In this document: piece by piece, positions 25,044 through 33,162 of the stretch
Position numbering within the stretch: the stretch's first letter is position 1
Layout: every line of letters starts with the position of its first letter
From: Sphingomonas hankyongi
Lineage (GTDB): Bacteria > Pseudomonadota > Alphaproteobacteria > Sphingomonadales > Sphingomonadaceae
Direction: 5' to 3'
Assembly: GCF_023516575.1 (NCBI RefSeq)
Contig: NZ_JAMGBE010000003.1
Span: 1-64,000 of the forward strand
DNA: 64,000 bases
Notes under the pieces: generated by a model
Database searches by the model: none
What the model was told of the DNA's origin: nothing
Seen by the model: the letters and a program-made list of their open reading frames with translations, nothing else
Translations under genes and position numbers: made by a program

Positions 25044-26197
25044 TATTCGCGGTCATCTGCGCAGCTTTTTTGGCACTCCCCGCCTTGATGTTCACGGTCG
25101 AGTGCCTGCTTGGGCTGAGACCCTTGCGAGGTTTGGTGACCGAGCCAGCGCCGCCGTTTGCCGTGCTCGTCCCGGCGCATGACGAAGCCCTTGGCATCGA
25201 AGAGACCGTGGCGGCGATACGCGCCGAACTCAGGCCAGACGATCACCTGCTGGTCGTCGCAGACAATTGTTCCGATGATACCGCGAATCTGGCTCGACGG
25301 AGCGGCGCCTGTGTGGTCGAACGCGATGACGCGAACCATAGAGGGAAGGGCTTCGCGCTGGCGTTCGGACGTGACGAGCTCGCCGACGTCCAGCCAGCCG
25401 TGGTGATCGTAATTGACGCCGACTGTCGGCCTGCGGCTGGAACGCTCAAGACTCTAGCGTCCGTTGCCGCGTCGCGGCAGGCGGCTACGCAATGCTTGAA
25501 CCTCATTGAACGAACAGTTGGCTCATCGCCCCTCGTGGCCATCTCGTCGTTCGCATTTCTGGTGAAGAACCTCGTGCGACAGCGGGGGCTAGCGCGACTT
25601 GGCGCTCCGGGGATTCTTCAGGGAACTGGGATGGCTTTCCCTTGGCCACTGTTCGCTTCGGTTCCCCTCGCAACCGGTGACATTGTGGAGGATCTCAACA
25701 TGGGTCAGGCGTTGCTGCGCGAAGGAAAGGACATCGTCTGGACCGAGGCAGGCCAAGTCACCAGTATGCCAGCGAGCCAGAAGGCCACGATGACGCAACG
25801 TACACGTTGGGAGCATGGCTTTCTTAGTTCTGCGATTGTTAACGCTCCGGCGCTACTTCGGGCAGCTGTAGAGCAAAGGCGCCTCGCCTTGGTCATTTCA
25901 GCACTCGATCTGTTTGTGCCGCCGATCGCGCTGCTCGTCATGGTCCTGATTATCGGCAGCGCGGCTGCAGCCGCATTCGGCATCGCAGCCGGGGATTTTG
26001 CTCCGTTCGCGATCATTACCGTGTCGCTCGGCGCCATCGTATTTGCCGTTCTATTGGCCTGGTTTGCCGAGGGCCGCAAAATAGTCTCGCTTAAGGCTCT
26101 ACTTGCGGCCCCGCTATATATTGTTTGGAAGTTACCTATTTACTTGAAGCTACTCGGTGCCCGCCAGAAGGGCTGGGTCCGGACCGCCCGCGAATGA
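25040..26197 (+). CDS. Membrane GT2-family glycosyltransferase
   Basis: The 385-residue protein has an N-terminal helix and a GT-A domain with FAVLVPAHDEALGIEETV, the DxD-bearing VIVIDADCRP, GDIVEDLNMGQ and the Q/RxxRW-like TQRTRWEHG. C-terminal membrane helices follow. That layout is shared with processive or membrane-bound synthases such as cellulose- and hyaluronan-synthase relatives, but the short length favours a single-addition enzyme. It overlaps its neighbours by ATGA on both sides, so it is part of a coupled operon from 22385 to 26730. Confidence 0.85.
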   Translation: MIFAVICAAFLALPALMFTVECLLGLRPLRGLVTEPAPPFAVLVPAHDEALGIEETVAAIRAELRPDDHLLVVADNCSDDTANLARRSGACVVERDDANHRGKGFALAFGRDELADVQPAVVIVIDADCRPAAGTLKTLASVAASRQAATQCLNLIERTVGSSPLVAISSFAFLVKNLVRQRGLARLGAPGILQGTGMAFPWPLFASVPLATGDIVEDLNMGQALLREGKDIVWTEAGQVTSMPASQKATMTQRTRWEHGFLSSAIVNAPALLRAAVEQRRLALVISALDLFVPPIALLVMVLIIGSAAAAAFGIAAGDFAPFAIITVSLGAIVFAVLLAWFAEGRKIVSLKALLAAPLYIVWKLPIYLKLLGARQKGWVRTARE

Positions 26198-26730
26198 ACA
26201 GCTATTTTCAATCGACCACGTTGATTTCGGCGACCGATCCAGATTGGAGCCGGGAGCGAAAGTCGCGCGGCAAGTGGCACCCCTCGCGTGCCCTACTTGC
26301 GTCCCTTCGGCGTTACCAGAATCCCCGGGGGCCCGTGGCAGTGCGCTGGTTGCGGCAGCGTTCTGCCGTGCTCGCTCATCGCTTCTGGTCGGTTGTGACG
26401 GGTGCCGATATCCCGCTCAATTGCCGTATCGGTGGCGGACTCCTCATTCCCCATCCCAATGGTATTGTCATCCACCCGGACTCGGAGATTGGGCCGAATT
26501 GCCTGCTCTTCCAGCAGGTCACGATCGGTGCGGCTGGGGGCGGTATTCCACGCCTCGGTGGTCACGTAGACGTCGGAGCCGGTGCCAAGATACTAGGTGC
26601 GGTGACGATCGGCGATCATGCCGTGATTGGCGCCAATTCGGTCGTATTGTGCGACGTCCCTGCCGGTGCGACCGCTGTGGGAGTGCCGGCACGCATCGTG
26701 AAGAGACGCGGATCGATCAGCGGCGCTTGA
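26194..26730 (+). CDS. Serine-acetyltransferase-like hexapeptide acyltransferase
   Basis: ATG 26194 overlaps the upstream stop (ATGA). The 178-residue product has a short helical N-terminal part and a left-handed beta-helix of hexapeptide repeats (IGGGLLIPHPNGIVIHPDSEIGPNC, VTIGDHAVIGANSVV). It closes with the CysE-like AVGVPARIVKRRG. In glycan clusters such proteins O- or N-acetylate sugars. A true serine acetyltransferase would have a longer N-terminal domain. Its end overlaps the convergent gene, a related acetyltransferase, by 14 bases. Confidence 0.85.
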   Translation: MNSYFQSTTLISATDPDWSRERKSRGKWHPSRALLASLRRYQNPRGPVAVRWLRQRSAVLAHRFWSVVTGADIPLNCRIGGGLLIPHPNGIVIHPDSEIGPNCLLFQQVTIGAAGGGIPRLGGHVDVGAGAKILGAVTIGDHAVIGANSVVLCDVPAGATAVGVPARIVKRRGSISGA

Positions 26731-26753
26731 TCGCTGCCGGCACTCCCACAGCG
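26673..26753. repeat. 19-bp perfect inverted repeat at the junction of two convergent acetyltransferase genes
   Basis: Arm one (26673-26691, containing GCTGTGGGAGTGCCGGCA) and arm two (26735-26753) are perfect inverse complements 43 bases apart. Each arm encodes the same conserved AVGVPA motif of its own gene, one on each strand. In RNA it would form a long stem that could terminate both transcripts. Confidence 0.85.
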
Positions 26754-27292
26754 AGCGCGCCAGCTGGCACATCGATCAACACTACGGCGTTGGCGCCGAT
26801 AACGGCGTCGTCGCCAATGCGCACACGGCCTAGAACCACGGCCCCGGCTCCGACGTCCACGCGGTCACCAAGAATCGGCGCGGCCGTCGCGTCAGACTTG
26901 TTCTTGATCCCGAACGTGCAGTTCTGGCGGACTGTGCAATCGTCCCCGATCACCGTCGCGCCATGCACGACAATCCCAGATTGATGCTCAATTACCACGC
27001 GCCGACCAATCTGAGCCGAATAAGGCAATTCGATGCCGTAACGGTTTCGCACATACCGAAACAACAGGCGATAAAAGATGCTCAGCGGCGCCCGTAGTAG
27101 TTTCGGTCGGATGTCCATTCGCCATACTCCGAACCGATAAACGGCAATCGCGCGGAAGCCAGGGCGGGTCCAATCACTACCATGAGAGCGCAGGTCCTCG
27201 CGAATGAGGGCAATCAGCGGCGAGCCCCTCGGTCGTTCGGTAGCTGCCGACGCTTCGAAATCGTCCGGTTCTCGGGCGAGGTCGACCATCAT
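26717..27292 (-). CDS. Serine-acetyltransferase-like hexapeptide acyltransferase
   Basis: The 191-residue protein resembles the enzyme at 26194-26730 but keeps more of the CysE-type N-terminal part (LIREDLRSHGSDWTRPGFRAIAVYRFG). Hexapeptide repeats follow (IGRRVVIEHQSGIVVHGATVIGDDC, VRIGDDAVIGANAVV), then AVGVPAAIKRR. Its ATG overlaps the stop of the glycosyltransferase upstream (ATGATGG). It probably acetylates a sugar of the glycan. It might equally feed cysteine synthesis, although the context argues against that. Confidence 0.87.
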   Translation of the reverse strand: MMVDLAREPDDFEASAATERPRGSPLIALIREDLRSHGSDWTRPGFRAIAVYRFGVWRMDIRPKLLRAPLSIFYRLLFRYVRNRYGIELPYSAQIGRRVVIEHQSGIVVHGATVIGDDCTVRQNCTFGIKNKSDATAAPILGDRVDVGAGAVVLGRVRIGDDAVIGANAVVLIDVPAGALAVGVPAAIKRR

Positions 27293-28203
27293 TTATACTC
27301 GATAAGCGTGGGAGCACCTGAACGTCTCGAGCGACGCCAATATTCAAACTGACCGATGGCATGCGGCAGTTTTCCAGCGACGATATGGGTCGCGTAGAGA
27401 GCTCCGCGCCTGGTGTAGCAACGAAGCCAGAGAACTGGCCACAACGGCCATGCCGGCGGGAGTGACCATACGAAGTTGCTCATGACGCGCCTCCGCAGAT
27501 GGGGTTCACTACGGCCTCTGCAAGCATTCGCTTCCATATCCGCATAGCCGCTACGCTTGGCACGCTGCCACCACTGGCGAAGGTGGAAAATTGCCGCGTC
27601 GTGGATTGTCATCGCCGCGTCCAGCCGAACGATCCGCCAGCCCGCCTGCCGCAGGCGAAAGCACAGGTCTGGCTCCTCACCGGCGATCAGTGTGGGTTTG
27701 AATCCGCCAACTTGCTGGAACGCGGTGGTCCTCATGAGCACATCGCCTCCGCACGACTGCACATCGCCGATGGGCGTATCCCACTCCAAGTCACAAAGCC
27801 GGTTGAACAACGAGGCTCGCGGGTAACGCTCGCGGCGCCTTCCGCAGACGGCGGCAACGTCAGAATGCGATCGAAGGTGGCTCAATCCGGTACCAAGCCA
27901 ACTTGATTCAATCTCACAATCACCGTCGATGAACTGAATGAAATCTGTGGAGGGAAAAAGCCGCAAGAGCTCGGCCGCCCCTGCGTTCCTCGCACGGGCA
28001 GCTGTCAGAGGCTGGCGACGATCAAGTTCAACAACCGGCACGTCAAATGAGCGCGCCAGCTCGACGCTGCCGTCATTTGAGTCCGAATCGACGTATACAA
28101 CTCGCTCGAAGTCGCGCTTGATTGATTGCAACGAGATCCGGAGGCGCTCGCCCTCGTTGCGACCGATGACTACTGCTCCCCTGATCGATGGCTCATCAGT
28201 CAT
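27289..28203 (-). CDS. GT2-family glycosyltransferase
   Basis: The 304-residue protein has a GT-A domain: GAVVIGRNEGERLRISLQSI, VVYVDSDSNDGSVELA, the DxD region FIDGDCEIESSW, and GEEPDLCFRLRQAGWRIVRLD near the catalytic base. A C-terminal hydrophobic segment (WPLWPVLWLRCY) may touch the membrane. It belongs to a minus-strand operon from 29233 down to 26717 with short overlaps at each junction. Confidence 0.88.
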   Translation of the reverse strand: MTDEPSIRGAVVIGRNEGERLRISLQSIKRDFERVVYVDSDSNDGSVELARSFDVPVVELDRRQPLTAARARNAGAAELLRLFPSTDFIQFIDGDCEIESSWLGTGLSHLRSHSDVAAVCGRRRERYPRASLFNRLCDLEWDTPIGDVQSCGGDVLMRTTAFQQVGGFKPTLIAGEEPDLCFRLRQAGWRIVRLDAAMTIHDAAIFHLRQWWQRAKRSGYADMEANACRGRSEPHLRRRVMSNFVWSLPPAWPLWPVLWLRCYTRRGALYATHIVAGKLPHAIGQFEYWRRSRRSGAPTLIEYK

Positions 28204-29233
28204 GTGAGGTCATCCACATTGGCAGATGATCGCGTGTAGTGATGGATCTGATGGACGGGCTGGGGGGATCTGCACGCCACGGGAATGAATGCTGCAGCTG
28301 GTCTCGAAGCTCATGCTCGATCAACTGCAAATTCCGCGACATCCGGAGACTCCGGCGAAGCGAAAAGATGGCGTAACCAATGCCCCAGCTGAGCACCGCG
28401 GTCATTGCCGTGAAACGACCGCGCGTCAGAGAGAAAAAGCGCCGCCTGGACTCGTACCAATAGGCAGGGCGGGGCGGGAGCTTGGCGCCAGGTAGTGGTC
28501 GGCTGTGTACTCCGGTTGCCGCGCCGCCAACGTGCCGCACTCGGCTCCGTGGTTCATGACGAATCTGCCAACCTGACTTGCGCATCCGCCACATCAGCTC
28601 GATTTCTTCGTGGTACAGGAAGAAGCCGTCGTCAAAGAGGCCGCTATCGCGCAGTGCCGCGGTGCGAAGCATCACGCTTGCGCCGGTTACCCAATCCGCC
28701 TCGAAATCGTTTTGCGCCGGTGGATAGGCGGGCGGGCGAGCCCTGAGCAAACGATAGATGAGATCGGTGCGTGCAGCTCGCGCCATTTCACCCCGCAGGT
28801 TGGGAAATGGAAATGCACTCCCCGTCGGCGTTCCGTCGGGTTCCAACAACTGGCTTCCAACTGCCGCTACCGTCGGGTTATCACGAAGGTAATCCGCCAA
28901 GATCACGACCGCTTGGGGCTCAATCACCGTGTCAGGATTGAGCAGCATGATGAATTCCGGCGGGTCCCGGCGAGCCAGCAAACTGGACAGGGCAACATTG
29001 TTCGCGAACGCAAAACCCCCATTCACTTCAAGAGTTATGAGGTCGGTCCACTCGCGGAACTGGCCTTGCGACAAGAATTTTCGGAGGGTCTCGGCAGATC
29101 CGTCGTTAGAACCGCCATCAACAATGATCGCGCACATTCCGGGTAACCGGGCACGTTCAGACAACAGCGCTTGGAGGCACTTCCCTACGAGCGCTGCGGT
29201 ACGAAAATTCACGATGACGACGGCAACAGACAT
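28196..29233 (-). CDS. GT2-family glycosyltransferase, rhamnosyltransferase-like
   Basis: The 345-residue product has the WbbL-like GT2 pattern: SVAVVIVNFRTAALVGKCLQAL, IIVDGGSNDGS, VNGGFAFANNVAL, FIMLLNPDTVIEP, DWVTGASVMLRTAAL, and FDDGFFLYHEEIELMWRMRKSGW. Enzymes of this kind often transfer rhamnose, which would fit the rmlACBD genes at 43-46 kb, but donor identity cannot be read from sequence. It overlaps the next gene by eight bases. Confidence 0.86.
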   Translation of the reverse strand: MSVAVVIVNFRTAALVGKCLQALLSERARLPGMCAIIVDGGSNDGSAETLRKFLSQGQFREWTDLITLEVNGGFAFANNVALSSLLARRDPPEFIMLLNPDTVIEPQAVVILADYLRDNPTVAAVGSQLLEPDGTPTGSAFPFPNLRGEMARAARTDLIYRLLRARPPAYPPAQNDFEADWVTGASVMLRTAALRDSGLFDDGFFLYHEEIELMWRMRKSGWQIRHEPRSRVRHVGGAATGVHSRPLPGAKLPPRPAYWYESRRRFFSLTRGRFTAMTAVLSWGIGYAIFSLRRSLRMSRNLQLIEHELRDQLQHSFPWRADPPSPSIRSITTRDHLPMWMTSHD

Positions 29234-29306
29234 AAAGATTCCGCAACTCGCCGCCTTGCTACGTGCGCTCAGGACGCCGTTAAGTACCTAAGAGGAAAAG
29301 AATATG

Positions 29307-30047
29307 TCAATCAATGAGATTTCGGCACCGGAGCAGAATAATGTGCCAAAGGAAAGTCAGGTTGCCGACGAGATATCGCCGCCATAGTCGGCGGGGCTCC
29401 AGCGCTAGGCGGAACAGCCATTCCAGCCGAAGTTTGCGCAGTATTGCTGGCGCGCGGGAGAAGCGGCCAGCGGCGAAATCGAGATACGCCCCGATGCACA
29501 GCAGCGTTGCGCCTGTGCTCACCCCGTGCCGAACTGCCCAAAGCTCCTGGCGTGGCTGACCCATGCCGACCAGAACGAGATCGGCCGCGGATTTGCGAAT
29601 CTGGTCGGCGATTGGTTGATTCTGATCTTCTTGAAAGAAGCCGTGCAGGGATCCGCACAAGTTTAGGTGTGGGAACAAGGCGGAAAGGGATCTCAGAGCA
29701 TCAGCCAAGACCTCGGCCGTGCTCCCCAATAGGAAAATGCGCGTCCCGGGCGCCAACTGAGACAGGATAGCAGGTGTAAGGTCCGTCCCGTTGAGGTTTT
29801 CTGGAAAACCTTGGGAGTACAGAAGCCGACCAGCAATATCGACACCCAAACCATCATTGAAAATGATCATTTGACCCAACGCTTCGGCAAACTGTGGGCA
29901 TGATAGAGCCAGGTTGACCGTGTGGGCGTTGCAAAAGCCAAAGACTTCAGCCGACCCCTCTTTTACCGAGTGCAAGACCTCCGCGATTGCTCCTTTGCAT
30001 GTTTGGACCCTGACTCTCACAGGACCGATCTGGCGGACAAGGCTCAC
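29307..30047 (-). CDS. WecG/TagA/CpsF-family glycosyltransferase
   Basis: The 246-residue protein shows the GT26 motifs: IFNDGLGVDIAGRLL, NLNGTDLTPAIL, LVLVGMGQPRQELWA, CIGAYLDFAAGRFSRAP and LEWLFRLALEPRRLWRRYLVGN. These enzymes transfer N-acetylmannosaminuronate, ManNAc, glucose or similar sugars to a lipid-linked acceptor, usually as the second sugar. The C-terminal basic and hydrophobic segment anchors it to the membrane. The start is a GTG with no strong ribosome site. It lies 15 bases after the glycosidase-like gene. Confidence 0.9.
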   Translation of the reverse strand: MSLVRQIGPVRVRVQTCKGAIAEVLHSVKEGSAEVFGFCNAHTVNLALSCPQFAEALGQMIIFNDGLGVDIAGRLLYSQGFPENLNGTDLTPAILSQLAPGTRIFLLGSTAEVLADALRSLSALFPHLNLCGSLHGFFQEDQNQPIADQIRKSAADLVLVGMGQPRQELWAVRHGVSTGATLLCIGAYLDFAAGRFSRAPAILRKLRLEWLFRLALEPRRLWRRYLVGNLTFLWHIILLRCRNLID

Positions 30048-30062
30048 AACGAAACTCGAGAT

Positions 30063-31853
30063 CTACTTAGTGGGCCTTGCCGCAGCTGCTTGCAGCATGT
30101 CCAATAATGCCTCGTATCGCGGCGAAGTCGGCTGATCGATGGACTCGAAGATAGACCAACTACCGTATTTCGTGGGCTTTCCGATGAGCCCGTAATTCAT
30201 GAACAGGCTTCCACCCGCCCGGCGGAATGCCTCGAAGTTAGCCAATTCCACCCGATAGATCTCCGGCCGCCGCTGCAAGGCAACAAGGAAGTCGGTGTAG
30301 CGTTGGTTGAGATGCTGATTAGGTGGTGTGAGCTCACCATAGCCGCTCTCATAGGTCACAAGCGCGAGCCCATATTGGCGCGATCGCTCAGCGTGATACG
30401 AATATAGTGGAGATTGTTCGAACCTGACGCCGTCGCTCAGTGACTTCAGGGCTCGGTTATAGCCGCCGTCTGGATCGCTCCACCAGTTGGTAACGGTTGC
30501 GAGTTTTTCTGCCGCCGGAATGTGGAAATTATAATAGCCGGTTATCGCGTATTCGTCGAAATAGTCCGCGGCGCGCCGATGCTTCCCTTTTCCATCAAAC
30601 CAATGAGGCGTCTCCAAACCCGGAGTTTCCCGGCCTTTCCAGACGATTTGTGTACCGTAAACAACACGAACGCGATCTTTCTTGGTATCGCCAGTCGGGG
30701 GCTCACCAAAGGCCGAGTTCCAGATCGCTGCCATTTCCGCTGCTCGTTTGCCATACCATTCGATATAGCTGGCCTGCGGGCCGAAAGTTTCCTTCGCTCG
30801 TGCCTCGGCGTAGCGGGCCTGGACGTAGCCGAGGTTCCATACCTCGTTCGAGAGCTCAACGTGGATCTTTCTTCCTGGGTTTAGATTTGTGCGGACATAA
30901 TTGGCGAAGCCGCGCAAATAATCATCGCTCGCGTTAATGGGCATGTTGAACCAGGGGTCAGCCCCGCTTCGGTTGGCGAGCGCGACCATGATTTCGACCG
31001 GTACGCCTCGCGTCCACAACGCCTCCGAAGGTCGGGGACGATCGCTCCAATTCAGAAGATAGGACGCAGACAGGTCGTAAGGCTCTCGACCTCGCCGGAC
31101 GAGCTCCGTTCCGTCAGGGCGAATGAGCTTGTTCGTCGCCATCCAGTTCATGAAACGTATCACCTGGAAGGTCGAGGCCTTCTTTAAAAAGGTGGGATGA
31201 AAAATTTCGCCACGCTGGAAGCGAGGAAAGAGGTCTTCGCGGACGATGCGAATGTTTCGTAGATAATTCCCATTATGGTTGGGGTCGGTGGACCTAATCG
31301 AAATATGAAGCCAGCCGTTATCCGCCGCTTCGATCAGCAAGCGCTGTTTTGACTTTTCACGCTGCACAACGCGTGAGCCTTGCATTCCATCGATGACGCC
31401 TTCGCCATCATAGAGAACGACATAACGGGCGTGGGGAGGAGCCGACCCAGCGTCACCGCCACGGAGCACGACTAGGCCGGCGCTCCGGTGCCGCAGGGGT
31501 CCGTCTGTTGGCAATGAGCGCACCCATCCATTCTCGTCCAGATCGAGCTTTTCTTCCGTGCTCCAAACACCTGGGGGCGCTTGAGGGAGCCAGTCGCCCG
31601 AAGATTTCATGAGGTCCAGAAACGGTGTTGCAGTTGACCAATAGCTGAGCTGATCAACGTTTGTTCCTACCCTTGACTTCTCGTAGGCGACGGATTGGCC
31701 AGGAGGAGTTTCTGAGACGCGGCCGGAGGACAGCAATTCGTTAGCGCGGCTATAAAGCGCACCACCCATCATGGCCGAGCCGCTCGAGATGCCCCACATC
31801 GCGAGAGGAAGGAAGGCCGCGGTAACTCCAAGCAAAACACGCAGTACGCGCAC
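30063..31853 (-). CDS. Putative exported glycoside hydrolase-like protein
   Basis: The 596-residue protein begins with a hydrophobic signal or anchor helix. The centre and end resemble a clan-A glycosidase barrel: HVELSNEVWN (Glu337) fits the acid/base NE motif, and LVTYESGYGE (Glu502) fits the nucleophile strand. The region before the barrel (residues 60-240) looks beta-rich. I do not recognise an exact family. Its place beside WecG-type and polymerase genes suggests a periplasmic or surface enzyme that trims or releases the polysaccharide. The two-Glu assignment is inferred from motif spacing only. Confidence 0.65.
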   Translation of the reverse strand: MRVLRVLLGVTAAFLPLAMWGISSGSAMMGGALYSRANELLSSGRVSETPPGQSVAYEKSRVGTNVDQLSYWSTATPFLDLMKSSGDWLPQAPPGVWSTEEKLDLDENGWVRSLPTDGPLRHRSAGLVVLRGGDAGSAPPHARYVVLYDGEGVIDGMQGSRVVQREKSKQRLLIEAADNGWLHISIRSTDPNHNGNYLRNIRIVREDLFPRFQRGEIFHPTFLKKASTFQVIRFMNWMATNKLIRPDGTELVRRGREPYDLSASYLLNWSDRPRPSEALWTRGVPVEIMVALANRSGADPWFNMPINASDDYLRGFANYVRTNLNPGRKIHVELSNEVWNLGYVQARYAEARAKETFGPQASYIEWYGKRAAEMAAIWNSAFGEPPTGDTKKDRVRVVYGTQIVWKGRETPGLETPHWFDGKGKHRRAADYFDEYAITGYYNFHIPAAEKLATVTNWWSDPDGGYNRALKSLSDGVRFEQSPLYSYHAERSRQYGLALVTYESGYGELTPPNQHLNQRYTDFLVALQRRPEIYRVELANFEAFRRAGGSLFMNYGLIGKPTKYGSWSIFESIDQPTSPRYEALLDMLQAAAARPTK

Positions 31854-31923
31854 TTAACAGAACCCCTCAATGCGTCCGCCTGACTCCTGCGGATTCCATT
31901 ACAATTGCAGGCTGCACCAAGAC

Positions 31924-32097
31924 TTAGTCGAACATCAATCCACAATCGATCGACCTGCAGCTAAAAGACCACGTGTCGGCCAGCGCTTCCAGTTGCATTG
32001 TTTCGAGGGGGTTAAAGTCAAGCAGAACAATCAGAATGATTGCGCCGACGAACGCTGCCGCGAAAGACCGGTCAGCCGTTTGCAACCGTGTCGACAT
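31924..32097 (-). CDS. Small single-pass membrane protein, 57 residues
   Basis: ATG 32097 is preceded by GGGGGGCGAA, a strong purine-rich ribosome site, which supports a real gene despite its size. The product is MSTRLQTADR, then a membrane helix SFAAAFVGAIILIVLLDF, then a polar tail with two cysteines (SFSCRSIDCG). The helix start resembles the tiny frame at 2004-2108. Function unknown. It sits in the 415-base gap between the glycan genes and the phage-type module. The rest of that gap holds only the palindromes at 32194-32255. Confidence 0.5.
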   Translation of the reverse strand: MSTRLQTADRSFAAAFVGAIILIVLLDFNPLETMQLEALADTWSFSCRSIDCGLMFD

Positions 32098-32193
32098 TTC
32101 GCCCCCCGTAACAGTCATGATCGACGGCGTTGGGCCGGGCACCAAGATAGAGCCGAGCCAAGAATAATTGAGCTATCTTTCGAATAAAGCAAA

Positions 32194-32255
32194 CTTCTAG
32201 AAGAATTTCTCTTGAATAGTCTAGAGACTAGAGCGATTCAACCTGTCTAAAGACA
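32194..32255 (+). promoter_or_regulatory. Three evenly spaced palindromes, probable operators of the phage-type module
   Basis: CTTCTAGAAG (32194-32203), AGTCTAGAGACT (32218-32229) and TGTCTAAAGACA (32244-32255) are each perfect palindromes sharing the core TCTANA. Their centres are 25 and 26 bases apart, and the last ends 13 bases before the ATG at 32269. An outer pair TTGAAT and ATTCAA (32212-32217, 32236-32241) brackets the middle site. The arrangement suggests cooperative binding by a dimeric repressor. No repressor gene is seen nearby. Confidence 0.6.
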
Positions 32256-32268
32256 AACGGAGTCGTTT

Positions 32269-33162
32269 ATGGAACAATGGACGAGTCCTTCACTCCTAGA
32301 GAAAAACTTAGAGTTCATCGCAGGTCTTGAAAGGCCAAAGCGAAGACATCATTGGCCCCACTTTAGAGAATTATCCCTCGATCAGGACGAAATGGGCGCT
32401 CGCTTACTCGGGGTTGGCGGCAGCGATGCGAACGTCATTCTTTCTGGAGATAGTAAGAAGCTGAGGTCGTTATGGGAGGAGAAGCGCTGCCTTCGGCCGA
32501 GCGAAGACCTTTCTGATGTCCTCGCGGTGAACCTCGGCAACTGGACAGAAGCCTTCAACCGCCAGTGGTACGAAAAGGTCTCAGGAAACGCGATCACGCG
32601 CATCCGAGAGTCCAGCGTGTGCTTCAATGACGCGTGGCGGCGCTGCACCATCGATGGCTTCGTTCATGAACTTGGAGCCGTCTGGGAGGCGAAACACACC
32701 AACGCTTTCTCCTCGCTGGATGACATCCTTGAACGATTCATGCCTCAGCTCCAGCACAATATGGCGGTTCTAAAAGCCGAACGTGCGGTGCTTTCAGTCA
32801 TCTTCGGCAACCACAAATACGAGATCATCGAGGTGGCTTCGGACTGGCTCTACCAGCAGGATCTCCTCACAGCGGAGCGGCAGTTCTGGGATTGCGTCAT
32901 ACGCGGCACCGAGCCCGTGCCGGTGGAACCTCCACCGACCCCGAGGCCGCTGGGGACTCGCGAAGTCTGCTTTGAAGGCAACAATGCGTGGGCGTCCGCA
33001 GCATTTGATTGGCTCGAAAATCGTTTGGCAGCGAAGACGCATGCGAATGCGTCCGCGCAAATCAAACAGCTAATCGACGAAGATGTTACGCGGGCTTTCG
33101 GCCACGGCATCGAGGCCAAGCGAAGCAGGGCAGGGGCAATCACCATTCGAGAGTTCGTCTGA
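32269..33162 (+). CDS. YqaJ-type viral recombinase (exonuclease)
   Basis: The 297-residue protein has a PD-(D/E)xK nuclease layout of the YqaJ family. It shows GVGGSDANVILSG, LAVNLGNWTEAFNRQWYE, the catalytic CTIDGFVHELGAVWEAKHT (D then E-x-K) and MPQLQHNMAVL. Such enzymes chew DNA ends for phage recombination and pair with an annealing protein, here the ERF protein encoded next (TGATG overlap). Its presence inside polysaccharide genes, without an integrase or structural genes, suggests a prophage remnant or a captured module. Confidence 0.85.
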   Translation: MEQWTSPSLLEKNLEFIAGLERPKRRHHWPHFRELSLDQDEMGARLLGVGGSDANVILSGDSKKLRSLWEEKRCLRPSEDLSDVLAVNLGNWTEAFNRQWYEKVSGNAITRIRESSVCFNDAWRRCTIDGFVHELGAVWEAKHTNAFSSLDDILERFMPQLQHNMAVLKAERAVLSVIFGNHKYEIIEVASDWLYQQDLLTAERQFWDCVIRGTEPVPVEPPPTPRPLGTREVCFEGNNAWASAAFDWLENRLAAKTHANASAQIKQLIDEDVTRAFGHGIEAKRSRAGAITIREFV

